Assembly (NCBI GenBank): GCA_050949705.1
Contig: JBMNGG010000018.1
Coordinates: 1-64,000, forward strand
Direction of reading: 5' to 3'
Source: JBMNGG01 sp050949705
GTDB taxonomy: Bacteria; Bacillota; Thermosediminibacteria; Thermosediminibacterales; Tepidanaerobacteraceae
DNA length: 64,000 nucleotides
Below are positions 1-8,800 of the stretch, in pieces. The notes below the pieces were generated by a model that worked only from the letters and a program-made list of their open reading frames with translations, was not told the origin of the DNA and ran no database searches. Position 1 is the first letter of the stretch; each line of letters begins with the position of its first letter. The translations under genes and the position numbers were made by a program.

Positions 1-122
1 CTATGGAGCGAGCATAATTTTACAATACTATTATACCTAACACCTGAGGCCAACACCCACCATAAGGCCCGGGATATTCGAGAAATACTCTGGTAAGTCC
101 TATGACAAAAAAGCACTCTCTT

Positions 123-703
123 TCATTTAGCATCTCCCTGAGTTTCTTTTAATTTCGATGAGAGAAGGCCTGGATTTTCACGAATGAAATTCTCAAATTT
201 CTTATGCCACATAAGATCTGTCACCATCCAGTTGTATGTCATGGCACCCGTGGGGTCCTCGAAAACCAAGCGGGCTTCATATTCCGATCGGATTGTATAG
301 ATTGCGCCTGAAAGTTTACATCTTTGACTGATGCCTTTATGATGCCCTAACGTCCTGCCTCTGACTAAAAATTGCATCGACAGAATTGTCTACTATACTT
401 CTTAACAACTTTGCTTTTTCATCATCATTTAAGGTTTTTATCTTTTGCGGCGAAATCTGTGGATTCCTGACAAAGAATCGGTCTTCCGCCCTAGGAGCCG
501 CACCCCACCAATCGTTCAAAACCATTTCTGTCACTGAAAAAACTTCAAAAACCTTCTTCCCTTGTGAGAAAAGATCTGATTGGTAGACGGGCATTGGCCT
601 TATCCATTGGCGATTTTCGTTGACACCGACAAGGTTTATCCTTGTATTATATAGTTTTGAAATGGCTAAGTAACGTGAACTGTGTTTTCCCTTGATTACC
701 CAT
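123..703 (-). pseudogene. Frameshifted gene, product not recognised
   Basis: Two minus-strand reading frames (594-337 and 377-123) together look like one protein of about 190 residues. An ATG at 703-701 stands 5 bases after a GGAGGGG ribosome site, but its frame closes quickly. Removing one G from the GGG right after that ATG opens the frame that runs into 594-337. A second one-base shift near 352-362 is needed to pass into the 377-123 frame. The conceptual product starts MVIKGKHSSRYLAISKLYN and is rich in Trp, Arg and Asp. It vaguely recalls nucleic-acid-binding OB-fold proteins, but I do not recognise it with confidence. It is either a decayed gene or a gene with two sequencing indels. Confidence 0.45.
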
Positions 704-944
704 AGTCACCCCTCCATAATAAATGTCAAGTCTATGAACATATCAAAAACTGCTTAATAATTTGACGGTTGATTAAAATATATTATCAGTGGACATTAAA
801 TATTATTGATTTTTAATGGATAAACACTAGGACGAGTATACATTAGATGGGTTTTTTGGTATGATACGATAAAAGAGCTGTTCCTTTATCAGACTGTAGA
901 AAAAGGCAGAAATTCTAACGATTATTTATAGGAGATAATTCGCC
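704..944. other. Intergenic region, divergent starts
   Basis: AT-rich spacer between the divergent broken gene on the left and the flavoprotein on the right. A possible -10 (TATGAT, 859-864) lies about 80 bases before the flavoprotein start, but I find no convincing -35. Nothing else is recognisable. Confidence 0.4.
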
Positions 945-2188
945 ATGTCTAAAAATAATGTGCCAAAGGTTATAGTAGTAGGCGGAGGAGCCTCGGGTAT
1001 GATGGCTGCCCTTACGGCAAGGTATAATGGTGCAGATGTAACTATCTTAGAGCGTAACCCCAGAGTAGGGAAAAAGATTCTTGCAACAGGCAACGGCCGG
1101 TGCAACTATACTAATGTAAATGCAAATGTGGAGCACTACAACGGCAAAAATCCCGATTTTATTTATGGTGCTATGTCGGTATTTGATGTTTCAAAAACTA
1201 TGGGATTTTTTGAGAAATTGGGAATAGCCCCCAGGGTCGAAGAGGGGGGCAAGGTTTTCCCAATGTCCAATCAGGCTTCCAGTGTCTTGGATGTTCTTTT
1301 ATATGAGTTGAATAAAATAGGTGTCAATATCGTCTGTGATGCTTATGTAAAAGAGCTAAGAAAGATCAAAAAAGGGATTTAGGTTGGAAGTTGAAGATGG
1401 TAGAATTTTCGAGGGTGATAGGGTAATTCTTGCCTGTGGCGGTAAAGCCATGCCGTCTTCGGGTTCTGATGGGAATGGATATGAATTGGCGAAAAAATTA
1501 GGCCATGAAATAGTGGATATTTTTCCGGCTTTGGTCCAGCTTAAACTTAGAGGGGGATTTCTTTAAACAGATTGAAGGTGTTAAAATTGTAGGGACTGCA
1601 GAAGTCTTGTCTAGAAATAATCCCCTTATCAAAGATCGGGGAGATATCCTTTTTGCGAATTACGGCGTGTCCGGACCACCTATACTTCAGATCAGCCGAA
1701 AGGCCCAGGAGTTAATTAAAAGCAATAAAGAGGCCATATTAAAAATATCTATTATAGATAATATGACACAAAAGGAACTCAATGGTTTTTTAGAAAAACG
1801 TTTTAAGAATATGCCGGAAAAAAGTCTGGATTTTAGTTTAGTGGGATTTGTTAACAAGAGGCTTATAAGGGTTTTACTAAAGCAAGCAGGTATGAAAGAC
1901 TCAAAAAAACCTGTCAGTGAGCTTACAGAGGATGAAAGACATAGAATTTCAAAGATATTGACCGATTGGAGGTTTAAAATCACCGGAACTAAGTCCTGGC
2001 CAAGTGCCCAGGTTACAGCTGGGGGAGTGGGCACTGACCAGGTAGACCCATTTACGATGGAATCTGCCTTAGTGAAAGGCTTGTATTTTTCCGGCGAAAT
2101 CTTGGATATTGACGGAGCCTGCGGAGGCTTCAACCTTCAATGGGCCTGGTCTTCAGGCTATGTGGCGGGTATAAGTGCTGCAATCTAA
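945..2188 (+). pseudogene. NAD(P)/FAD-dependent oxidoreductase, YhiN/HI0933 family, two frameshifts
   Basis: The three successive frames 945-1382, 1384-1566 and 1607-2188 join into one family-length protein of about 413 residues. The N-terminus has the FAD Rossmann motif (VVGGGASG) and the family signature ATGNGRCNYTN. The C-terminal part has the typical TAGGV and SGEILD...GGFNLQWAWSSG segments that close the FAD site. The family is a conserved flavoprotein of uncertain physiological role. One surplus base lies in the A6G3 run at 1368-1376 and another in the G5 run at 1552-1556. Removing both restores continuous, family-like protein (KKGFRLEVEDG and LRGDFFKQIEG). No other damage is seen, so sequencing indels are more likely than decay. 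Preceded by a GGAGA ribosome site. Confidence 0.85.
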
Positions 2189-2193
2189 TCAGC

Positions 2194-2219
2194 ATAAAAA
2201 ACCGCCCCATATGGGGCGG
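2194..2219 (-). terminator. Intrinsic terminator
   Basis: Perfect palindrome CCGCCCCAT/ATGGGGCGG at 2202-2219. On the minus strand it is followed by TTTTTT, just after the stop of the 2234-2599 gene. It also separates that gene from the convergent flavoprotein. Confidence 0.85.
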
Positions 2220-2233
2220 GACCGCTCCTTATA

Positions 2234-2599
2234 TTACCTTTTTTCCCTTAGAAGATTTATTTCATTTTGGATCTTGTCTACCATTTCTTGAAGTGCATTT
2301 ATTTTACTTGATAAAACATCACTTGCTACTTGCACTTGTTCTAAAGAGGTATCCTGAGCTATGTTAGTTTGTTTATTTTGTCGAGCTTTGTATTCTTCTA
2401 TAGTCATTTTTCCTCGCTGGGCAAGATTCTTAACTTCCCCTACTCCTTTATCCACCACAGGTCTTGCCATATGCCGCATTTTAGGTACTACTACATATGT
2501 CAACACTGCAGCACTTAAGCCCCAAAATAATCGTCTTAGCATGGACATCATCATCCCTCCACCTTGTTGTTTATTACCTGTAATGCTAAATCCATTCAT
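2234..2599 (-). CDS. Small membrane-anchored protein with coiled coil
   Basis: About 121 residues, product not recognised. After a Gly/Met-rich N-terminal stretch there is one hydrophobic segment (around residues 23-38, LFWGLSAAVLTYVVVP). Then comes a basic linker and a C-terminal amphipathic region (SSKINALQEMVDKIQNEINLLREK) that should form a short coiled coil. It is probably anchored at the membrane with the helical tail in the cytoplasm. The start at 2599 is preferred because AGGAG sits 8 bases upstream. An ATG at 2608 would be only 2 bases from AGGAG. The gene stands alone between terminators downstream of pth. Function unknown. Confidence 0.6.
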   Translation of the reverse strand: MNGFSITGNKQQGGGMMMSMLRRLFWGLSAAVLTYVVVPKMRHMARPVVDKGVGEVKNLAQRGKMTIEEYKARQNKQTNIAQDTSLEQVQVASDVLSSKINALQEMVDKIQNEINLLREKR

Positions 2600-2715
2600 T
2601 TTCATCACTCCTGATAAATCTTATTGCAGCTAGAAATGTAAAATTTATTGTCCATTTATATTTTCCTCTGTTTTGTATCTTTTATGTATATAAACAACAG
2701 GCTTTCATCTTTTGT

Positions 2716-2742
2716 AAAAAAAAATAGGAGTTTTACACTCCT
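2716..2742 (-). terminator. Intrinsic terminator after pth
   Basis: Short stem AGGAGT/ACTCCT, followed on the minus strand by a long T tract, directly after the pth stop codon. Confidence 0.75.
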
Positions 2743-2754
2743 GTGATAAAAGTA

Positions 2755-3324
2755 TTATGCTTCAAATCCATTATATCTATTCATAGCCATATCCGCACCT
2801 TCAGATATAGTGCAAAGGACTGCTTTTGCTGCAGTTTCTATTACAGCCTTAATCTTTTCAGCTTCTTCGCCGTTAATTTTGCCCAAAACGTGATCTGCCG
2901 CATCCCTCTGGCCTTCCGGTCTGCCTATTCCTATTCTTATACGGGGAAATTTGTCTGATGAAAGCTGGTATACTATTGAATCCATCCCTCTATGACCCCC
3001 AGAGCTCCCTTCTGATCTGATTCGAAGCCTGCCTACAGGTAAATCCATATCGTCATAAACTACAATGAGATGCTCAAAGGGTATTTTGAAAAAATTCAAG
3101 GCATCTACTACACTTTGCCCAGATAGATTCATAAAAGTATGGGGCTTTAAAAGCAGTATTTTTTCACCATCATAAAAAGCTTCACCAAACAGTCCCTTAA
3201 ATTTAACTTTATTAATTTGTGTATTTAACCTTTGTGCTATTAAGTCCAGTGTCATAAAACCTACATTATGACGAGTAGCTTGGTATTCTTTTCCTGGATT
3301 GCCCAGACCTACAATCAAATACAA
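2755..3324 (-). CDS. pth: Peptidyl-tRNA hydrolase
   Basis: Cytoplasmic hydrolase that releases peptides from prematurely dropped peptidyl-tRNA by cleaving the ester bond, recycling tRNA. The 189 residues match the usual Pth length. The N-terminal GLGNPG (6-11) and RHNVGF (18-23, catalytic His19) motifs are intact, as are FMNLSGQSV and VYDDMDLPVGRLRIR, which carries the conserved Asp. GSSGGHRGMDSI supplies the Gly-rich tRNA-contacting loop. It follows the ctc gene in the classical prs-ctc-pth order near the origin, separated by a stem-loop, so expression may be partly uncoupled. Confidence 0.97.
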   Translation of the reverse strand: MYLIVGLGNPGKEYQATRHNVGFMTLDLIAQRLNTQINKVKFKGLFGEAFYDGEKILLLKPHTFMNLSGQSVVDALNFFKIPFEHLIVVYDDMDLPVGRLRIRSEGSSGGHRGMDSIVYQLSSDKFPRIRIGIGRPEGQRDAADHVLGKINGEEAEKIKAVIETAAKAVLCTISEGADMAMNRYNGFEA

Positions 3325-3394
3325 AACTGTTCCCCCCGCAAATGCCAGGAATGCCCATCGGCAAAACCTGGTGATTAAAAATATATTAAACCAA

Positions 3395-3439
3395 AGGCCA
3401 ACTGGATATTATAAGAATAAGAAAATCCCCAGTCGGCCT
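3395..3439 (-). terminator. Stem-loop between ctc and pth
   Basis: Arms AGGCCGACTGG and CCAGTTGGCCT (one G-U pair) on the minus strand, with a long loop and only a weak T run. It probably acts as an attenuating or processing hairpin between ctc and pth rather than a strong terminator. Confidence 0.5.
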
Positions 3440-3477
3440 AATATGTCTTAAAATTTTAGTTGTGAAAACTTCTAATT

Positions 3478-4110
3478 CTACTCTTGAGCTTCATCGTTTT
3501 CAACAAGTTCTGGTTCTTCACCTTCTGCAGGTGCTTCGACTTCTTCCCCTTCTTCTTCAACTCTCGGTGCTAATAATGTCACTATTACTTCATCGGGATC
3601 ATTTAAGACGGTATTTGTTTCATCAACTTTCAAATCAGCCACTGTTATTGTATCACCGATAGCCATAGAAGATATATCTACTTCTATATTATCAAGCATA
3701 TTTGCCGGTAATGCTTTAACAGTTAGTTCTCTTAGCTGATGCTGCAGTGTCCCACCTGCTTTAACACCTTCTGCATCACCTGTTAAGATAATAGATACAT
3801 TGTATTCTATTTCTTCATCCATTGATACTTTGAAAAAGTCAACATGGTCAATGGAATTTTTCATAGTATTCCACTGAATCTCTTTTGTTAATACGGGAAA
3901 TGAATCGTTGTCAACTTCAATGTTAATTAGTATATTTGTGCCTCTCGTCTTAAATACTTTTGATACTTCTTTCTCATCGACAGTAACACTTGTAGTATCA
4001 AATCCCTTGCCGTAAATTACAGCAGGTACTCTGTTTTCTCTGCGGAGTCTTTTATTCTCGCTTTTGCCGGTGGTTTGACGAACTTCGGCTTTAAGAACCG
4101 GATTTTCCAT
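3478..4110 (-). CDS. ctc: 50S ribosomal protein L25/general stress protein Ctc
   Basis: Binds 5S rRNA in the large ribosomal subunit. The 210 residues consist of the L25 5S-binding domain (about 1-92; KRLRRENRVPAVIYGKG near the N-terminus) and the TL5/CTC C-terminal beta domain (about 95-185). They end in a strongly acidic tail rich in Glu and Ala. The start at 4110 lies 9 bases after AGGAGG. A longer frame to 4149 would place the ribosome site inside the gene, and an ATG at 4116 is only 3 bases from it. It sits directly downstream of prs in the conserved glmU-prs-ctc-pth arrangement. Confidence 0.95.
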   Translation of the reverse strand: MENPVLKAEVRQTTGKSENKRLRRENRVPAVIYGKGFDTTSVTVDEKEVSKVFKTRGTNILINIEVDNDSFPVLTKEIQWNTMKNSIDHVDFFKVSMDEEIEYNVSIILTGDAEGVKAGGTLQHQLRELTVKALPANMLDNIEVDISSMAIGDTITVADLKVDETNTVLNDPDEVIVTLLAPRVEEEGEEVEAPAEGEEPELVENDEAQE

Positions 4111-4271
4111 GTTCATACTCCTCCTTATTTCGTCCATATACATCTCCATCTATATGGAAATATCACGGCATGGTCATCTTTTTTAAATTAATCCTTTATA
4201 TTATACTATCCATTTATTCTTAAGGCAAGCTTTTTGGATCTTTATGCCCATTTTAAGAGCTGTTTTGGGTT

Positions 4272-5213
4272 TCAGTTGTCAAATAGTGTGCTAACAGATT
4301 TGTTTTCATGAATTCTCAAAATTGCTTCAGCAAACATAGGTGCTACTGAAAGGACCTTTATTTTGTCCAATTTTTGGCCATCCCGTAAAGGTATTGTATT
4401 TGTAACTACAACTTCTTCAATAGGAGCAGCTTTTAGCCTTTCAATGGCCGGTCCTGACAATACCGCATGGGTGCAGCAGGTATAGACGGCTTTAGCACCT
4501 CTTTCCATAAGAGCCTGGACACCCATGGTAAGTGATCCTGCAGTATCTACCATATCATCTACTATAATTACCGTTTTATCTTTAACTTTACCTACTATAT
4601 TCATAACTTCGGCTACATTTGGTTCAGGTCTGCGCTTGTCGATTATAGCAAGGGGAGCCACTAACCGGTCTGCCAATCCCCGAGCACGAGTTACGCCTCC
4701 TACATCAGGTGATACAACAACTATATCATCTAGATCTTTATTCTTAAAATAATCTGCTAAAATAGGCATAGCTTTAAGATGATCTACAGGAAAATTAAAG
4801 AATCCTTGGATTTGGTCAGCATGTAAATCCATGGTTAGTACTCGATTTGCCCCAGCAGCAGCGAGTAAATCTGCCATCAATTTAGCAGTAATAGGGTCTC
4901 GAGAGCGAGCTTTACGGTCCTGCCTGGCATAACCGTAATATGGTATAACTGCAGTTATACGACCAGCAGATGCTCTGGCAAGAGCATCAATCATTATCAA
5001 TAACTCCATAATACTATCATTGACAGGATAGGATAAGGGTTGAACCACAAATACATCGGCTCCCCGCACTGTTTCTTTTATCCTCACCTGTATTTCCCCA
5101 TCACTAAATGTGCCCACCCATGAATCACCCAAAGGTATACCTAAATGTTTTACGATTTCTCTAGCTAGATTCGGATTGGCATTCCCGCAAAATACCTCCA
5201 ACCTACTTTTCAT
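4272..5213 (-). CDS. prs: Ribose-phosphate pyrophosphokinase
   Basis: Makes 5-phosphoribosyl-1-pyrophosphate from ribose 5-phosphate and ATP for purine, pyrimidine, NAD, His and Trp synthesis. At 313 residues it is full length. Visible motifs are the N-terminal FSDGEIQVRI, the ATP-site region YARQDRK, the divalent-metal DLHADQIQGFF and the PRPP loop VIIVDDMVDTAGSL. GGAGG stands upstream of the ATG, and the start overlaps the glmU stop by about 11 bases, implying translational coupling in a glmU-prs operon. Confidence 0.97.
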   Translation of the reverse strand: MKSRLEVFCGNANPNLAREIVKHLGIPLGDSWVGTFSDGEIQVRIKETVRGADVFVVQPLSYPVNDSIMELLIMIDALARASAGRITAVIPYYGYARQDRKARSRDPITAKLMADLLAAAGANRVLTMDLHADQIQGFFNFPVDHLKAMPILADYFKNKDLDDIVVVSPDVGGVTRARGLADRLVAPLAIIDKRRPEPNVAEVMNIVGKVKDKTVIIVDDMVDTAGSLTMGVQALMERGAKAVYTCCTHAVLSGPAIERLKAAPIEEVVVTNTIPLRDGQKLDKIKVLSVAPMFAEAILRIHENKSVSTLFDN

Positions 5214-6600
5214 CTGTCTTTGTTCCTCCTTCTCTCATGTTTCTTCTTTTTGAAACCCATCCTAATTTGTTTTCCTGCTTGCAACGGGCTACTGCCAGAG
5301 CATCCTCCGGCACTTCTTTGGTAATAGTAGATCCAGCTGCGACAAAAGAACCGGATTTTATTGTAACAGGTGCAATTAAATTAGAGTTGCAACCTATAAA
5401 TGCATTGTCTTCCACTATTGTTTGGTGTTTTTTGTATCCATCATAATTGACAAAAATAACTCCTGCACCGATATTGATATGACTGCCCAAAACTCCATCT
5501 CCTAGATATGAAAGATGAGGTATTTTAGTGCCTTCACCGACTTTAGTATTCTTAATCTCTACAAAATCCCCAACCTTGACATTTGTCGATAGCTCGCATC
5601 CAGGCCTTAAGTTGGAATAAGGCCCAATTTTTACTTTATCATGTAAAATACATTGATCTATTTGACTCATGATTATTTCACAATTGTTTCCTATTTTACT
5701 GTTTCTTATACGGCTTTGGCCTATAATAGTGCAATTTTCTCCTATTTGGGTCGTGCCCTCCAACATAACTCCCGGGTAAATAACAGTGTCTCTTCCTATT
5801 GTAACAGTACAATCTACCATACAGGTATCAGGATTGATAAAAGTGACACCTTCTTCCATCCAGTGTTCTATAATTCTTTTTTGCATAAGCCTTTGAGCAT
5901 GGGCCAACTGGCGGCGGTCATTTACGCCGTGGAGTTCATCTTCGTCTTTTATCTTATAAGCAACCACTTTTTTATTTTGCCCATTTAATATTTCTACTAC
6001 ATCAGTAAGATAGTATTCCCCTTGTTGATTTTTGTTTTCTACTTTTTCCAGTGCCGAAAACACTAAAGATGTATCAAAACAGTAAAAACCTGCATTGATT
6101 TCATTAACCTTTTTTTCTTCAGGTGTAGCATCTTTATGCTCTCTTATGGCGATAACCTGCTCCCCTTCTCTAATTATCCTGCCATATCCGGTAGGATCAC
6201 TAACATCTGCTGTCATCACAGTGGTAGCTGCTCTTTGTTCATTATGATATCTAACCATTTCTTTAATGCTTCCTGCTGTTATCATTGGCATGTCACCATA
6301 TAAAAGAACAAATTGCGAGCTGCCTTTTACAGCTTTTTCAGCTTGTTTTACAGCATGACCGGTCCCTTTTTGTTCATACTGCATCACAAATTCAATATCG
6401 TCATCTTTAAATGCTTCTTTTATCTTTTCAGCATTTTTGCCCACAACCACAACGATTTTTTCCGCACCAGCTGTCCGGGTAGCCTTTATTACATGGCCAA
6501 GCATAGAAAGCCCGCATATTTTATGCAACACTTTTGGGGTATAGGACTTCATTCGCGTTCCCTCACCTGCGGCGAGTATAACAGCTGTGAAATGCTTCAT
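5203..6600 (-). CDS. glmU: Bifunctional UDP-GlcNAc pyrophosphorylase/GlcN-1-P acetyltransferase
   Basis: Cytoplasmic enzyme giving UDP-GlcNAc for peptidoglycan. The C-terminal domain acetylates glucosamine-1-P and the N-terminal domain transfers UMP. The 465 residues begin with the nucleotidyltransferase signature LAAGEGTRM...PKVLHKI (about 8-25). From about residue 250 they continue as a left-handed beta helix of hexapeptide repeats, with the acetyl-CoA site segment GDFVEIKNTKVG...HLSYLGD. The start at 6600 follows GGGAGGG at proper spacing. A longer frame to 6702 lacks such a site and is not family-like. Confidence 0.97.
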   Translation of the reverse strand: MKHFTAVILAAGEGTRMKSYTPKVLHKICGLSMLGHVIKATRTAGAEKIVVVVGKNAEKIKEAFKDDDIEFVMQYEQKGTGHAVKQAEKAVKGSSQFVLLYGDMPMITAGSIKEMVRYHNEQRAATTVMTADVSDPTGYGRIIREGEQVIAIREHKDATPEEKKVNEINAGFYCFDTSLVFSALEKVENKNQQGEYYLTDVVEILNGQNKKVVAYKIKDEDELHGVNDRRQLAHAQRLMQKRIIEHWMEEGVTFINPDTCMVDCTVTIGRDTVIYPGVMLEGTTQIGENCTIIGQSRIRNSKIGNNCEIIMSQIDQCILHDKVKIGPYSNLRPGCELSTNVKVGDFVEIKNTKVGEGTKIPHLSYLGDGVLGSHINIGAGVIFVNYDGYKKHQTIVEDNAFIGCNSNLIAPVTIKSGSFVAAGSTITKEVPEDALAVARCKQENKLGWVSKRRNMREGGTKTDEK

Positions 6601-6751
6601 AATAACCCTCCCTAAGTTATGTAAATCCCCTATTATAAATTCGACACTTATCTTCATATTTCCTTCACTATATATTTTACTCCTTAAATCAATTATTTCC
6701 AAGGTTAAAGTCTCGTATTATTAAAATATGAAGAGATCTATTGTTTTTTAG

Positions 6752-6781
6752 CAAAAAATATAGGACATCTCAGGATGCCCT
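6752..6781 (-). terminator. Intrinsic terminator after spoVG
   Basis: Stem GGGCAT/ATGTCC (one G-U) on the minus strand, followed after a few bases by a T6 run, just downstream of the spoVG stop. Confidence 0.6.
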
Positions 6782-6788
6782 TGAATTT

Positions 6789-7046
6789 TTAAGCTATTTC
6801 TTGATTGTAAAAATCTAAAATAGCCTCTTGTATTTTTGCTCTTGATTCAGAGCTGATAGGATGTGCAATGTCCTTGAACTTGCCGTCGGGGGTTCTACGA
6901 CTGGGCATGGCTACGAATAACCCATTCTGCCCTTCGATGATTCTAATGTCATGTACTACAAACTCGTCATCAAAAGTTACTGATACTATAGCTTTCATTT
7001 TCCCCTCATTGATAACTTTACGAATCCGGATATCAGTAATGTTCAT
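6789..7046 (-). CDS. spoVG: Septation/sporulation regulator SpoVG
   Basis: Small nucleic-acid-binding regulator that affects asymmetric septation and, in other Firmicutes, cell-surface gene expression. The 85 residues include the family core MNITDIRIRKV at the N-terminus, DEFVVHDIRIIEG, the hallmark FVAMPSRRTPDGKFKDIAHPI (positions about 45-65) and the closing SRAKIQEAIL. It lies between purR and glmU as in Bacillus, without yabJ. A GGGAGG ribosome site precedes the ATG, and a sigma-H-like promoter is seen upstream (7147-7174). Confidence 0.96.
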   Translation of the reverse strand: MNITDIRIRKVINEGKMKAIVSVTFDDEFVVHDIRIIEGQNGLFVAMPSRRTPDGKFKDIAHPISSESRAKIQEAILDFYNQEIA

Positions 7047-7146
7047 AGATGTCCCTCCCGGGTAAAAATTGAATCAGTTGTTAATATTCCAATAATCTAA
7101 GAGATTAAGATCTAGCTGTCTCCCATATAAATCTGTTAGTGTTTAG

Positions 7147-7174
7147 ATTTCTATACAAAAGCTGAAAATCCTTC
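7147..7174 (-). promoter_or_regulatory. Possible sigma-H promoter of spoVG
   Basis: On the minus strand GAAGGATTT (7174-7166) matches the sigma-H -35 (RNAGGAWWW). It is followed after 11 bases by ATAGAAAT, close to the -10 RNNGAAT. The site is about 100 bases before the spoVG start. spoVG is a classic sigma-H gene in Bacillus subtilis; the match here is by eye. Confidence 0.4.
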
Positions 7175-7242
7175 AATTTACTTGAAAGATTTTAAATAAA
7201 ATAAGTTGCTTTTTGAAAATAGGTGTTTTCCATTTAAACTCC

Positions 7243-8052
7243 CTACAATAGACTTTGATTAATGCTGATATTTACATCATTTTTATGTGTATCTATCCCT
7301 TCTAAAATCAAAAGAGATGTAAAATCTTTTACTAATTTTTCTTTTGGTGTTGCTGTTGCCATCAACATCGCTGTTCCCACGACTTCGCCTTTGAATTCAG
7401 CTACTAATTCCTTCATACCTCGAGCCGATCCCCCGCCTTTCATAAAATCATCCACAACTAAAACTCTGGAATTTTCAGGAAGGGTGCGTTTTGCAAGGGA
7501 CATATTATGTATTTTCTGACCTGTACCAGATACATAGCTTATACTAACTGAAGGACCTTCTGTAACCCGGCTGTCTCGTCTAGCAGCAACCATTGGAACA
7601 TTTAATGCCCGTGCTGTCATAAGAGCAATCGGGATACCTTTAGTCTCAACAGTTAATACACAAGTTGGCTCACGATCTATGAACAGTTGTGAAAATATTT
7701 CTCCTATAATCCGTGAATATTCAGGGGAAAAAACTACATCAGTCATGTATAGATAGCCTCCGGGAATTATACGCTTCCCATCCCGCAGAATTTCACTTAA
7801 ACTTTCTAAGAACTCTTTTATATCCCTTTTAGACCTTTTTGCTCTGTAGCGTACTCCCCCAGCTGCTCCGGGAATTGTGGAAATTTCCCCTTCCTTCAAA
7901 TTAAGAAAGGCTTTTTTAATTATGTCCAGATCTTCACTAATGGAAGACTTAGCTGCCTCCAACCTTTCACTGAAGTAATTAAGTGAAACAACTTTATTTG
8001 GGTGTTCTGACAGCTTTTTTGAAATAAAGGCAATTCTATCACTACGCCTCAT
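7243..8052 (-). CDS. purR: Purine operon repressor PurR
   Basis: PRPP-responsive transcription factor of the Bacillus PurR type, which controls purine genes by sensing PRPP. The 269 residues start with a winged-helix domain (about 1-75: RIAFISKKLSEHPNKVVSLNYFSE) and continue as a phosphoribosyltransferase-like domain. That domain carries the PRPP motif VLVVDDFMKGGGSARG (about residues 200-215). Length and order match the family. It sits between ispE-side genes and spoVG as in Bacillus, but a GntR regulator and a nucleotidyltransferase gene separate it from ispE here. It begins 10 bases after the upstream gene ends, so it is probably co-transcribed. Confidence 0.95.
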   Translation of the reverse strand: MRRSDRIAFISKKLSEHPNKVVSLNYFSERLEAAKSSISEDLDIIKKAFLNLKEGEISTIPGAAGGVRYRAKRSKRDIKEFLESLSEILRDGKRIIPGGYLYMTDVVFSPEYSRIIGEIFSQLFIDREPTCVLTVETKGIPIALMTARALNVPMVAARRDSRVTEGPSVSISYVSGTGQKIHNMSLAKRTLPENSRVLVVDDFMKGGGSARGMKELVAEFKGEVVGTAMLMATATPKEKLVKDFTSLLILEGIDTHKNDVNISINQSLL

Positions 8053-8062
8053 TCATATCCCC

Positions 8063-8800
8063 CTAACGTAAGGCTCTTACGGCAAGCTCAAGATCACTGT
8101 CTTTATCTACATCAGTACCTATCTCTGGATATAGACTTATTACCGCTCGAGCTTTAATATCAAACAAATCTGAAACCCGTTTTTCTAATTCCCTAATTGT
8201 AAGTGTACCAAGTAAAAGCTTAAAGAGAAAACCAATACCGAGTATATTGGCTAATTTCCAGGGTTTTTTCCGAAATTCCATAAAGGCCCTGGCTTGATTT
8301 ATACATAACTTAACTTTTCCGGATTTCACAAGTATAATATTCCCGCCTGTAAAAACTCCGTCTTTTATTTTTACATATGTTCGCTTTACTCCTGGAAATC
8401 TCTTTTCATTTTCTGATTTTGGAACAATAGGATAGCAAAAATCCGCATTTAATTTAAGTGATTTTCCCACAAAATCCTCTATTGCCTCAGGTGTTATCAT
8501 GGGAATATCTGAAGTTAGTATTAAAATCATTTCCTCATCAGGAAATACTTCAGATCCCTTTTGAATATTATCGGTTAATGTAGCCCCGCCCTCTATTATA
8601 ATATCTACCTGGTCTTTTATAGGGGAAAGTTCTTGTTTTGAGCCCACCACTGCTATAGTATCTATGAACTCAAGCTTTCTAAGAGCATCTATTATGTATA
8701 ATATCATTTCCTTATCGTGTATCTTTATAAGGGCTTTATTTGAGTGTTCACCCTTTAAAGGGCAGTCCTCTTGGGAACCCGCCAAGATTAAGGCCTTCAT
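8063..8800 (-). CDS. NTP-transferase family protein (MobA-like nucleotidyltransferase fold)
   Basis: The 245 residues have a GT-A nucleotidyltransferase fold. The N-terminal MKALILAGS is a slightly degenerate LAGG-type loop followed by a Lys (NKALIKI). LILTSDIPMI supplies the metal-binding Asp region, and GGNIILVKSG lies further on. The C-terminus (about 185-240) carries a hydrophobic helix region and the motif YPEIGTDVDKDSDLELA, typical of this clostridial subgroup. The substrate is unknown; molybdopterin or sugar-nucleotide chemistry is possible. It overlaps the gntR stop by 4 bases, indicating a coupled pair. Confidence 0.8.
   Translation of the reverse strand: MKALILAGSQEDCPLKGEHSNKALIKIHDKEMILYIIDALRKLEFIDTIAVVGSKQELSPIKDQVDIIIEGGATLTDNIQKGSEVFPDEEMILILTSDIPMITPEAIEDFVGKSLKLNADFCYPIVPKSENEKRFPGVKRTYVKIKDGVFTGGNIILVKSGKVKLCINQARAFMEFRKKPWKLANILGIGFLFKLLLGTLTIRELEKRVSDLFDIKARAVISLYPEIGTDVDKDSDLELAVRALR

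Noticed and set aside
1..122. Possible RNA gene or gene end at the left edge
   Set aside because: I find no open frame with a start or stop context, no tRNA-like fold and no terminator; too short to support a call.
3462..3662. Leu-rich plus-strand frame opposite ctc
   Set aside because: Shadow of the strongly conserved minus-strand ctc gene; no ribosome site and implausible composition.
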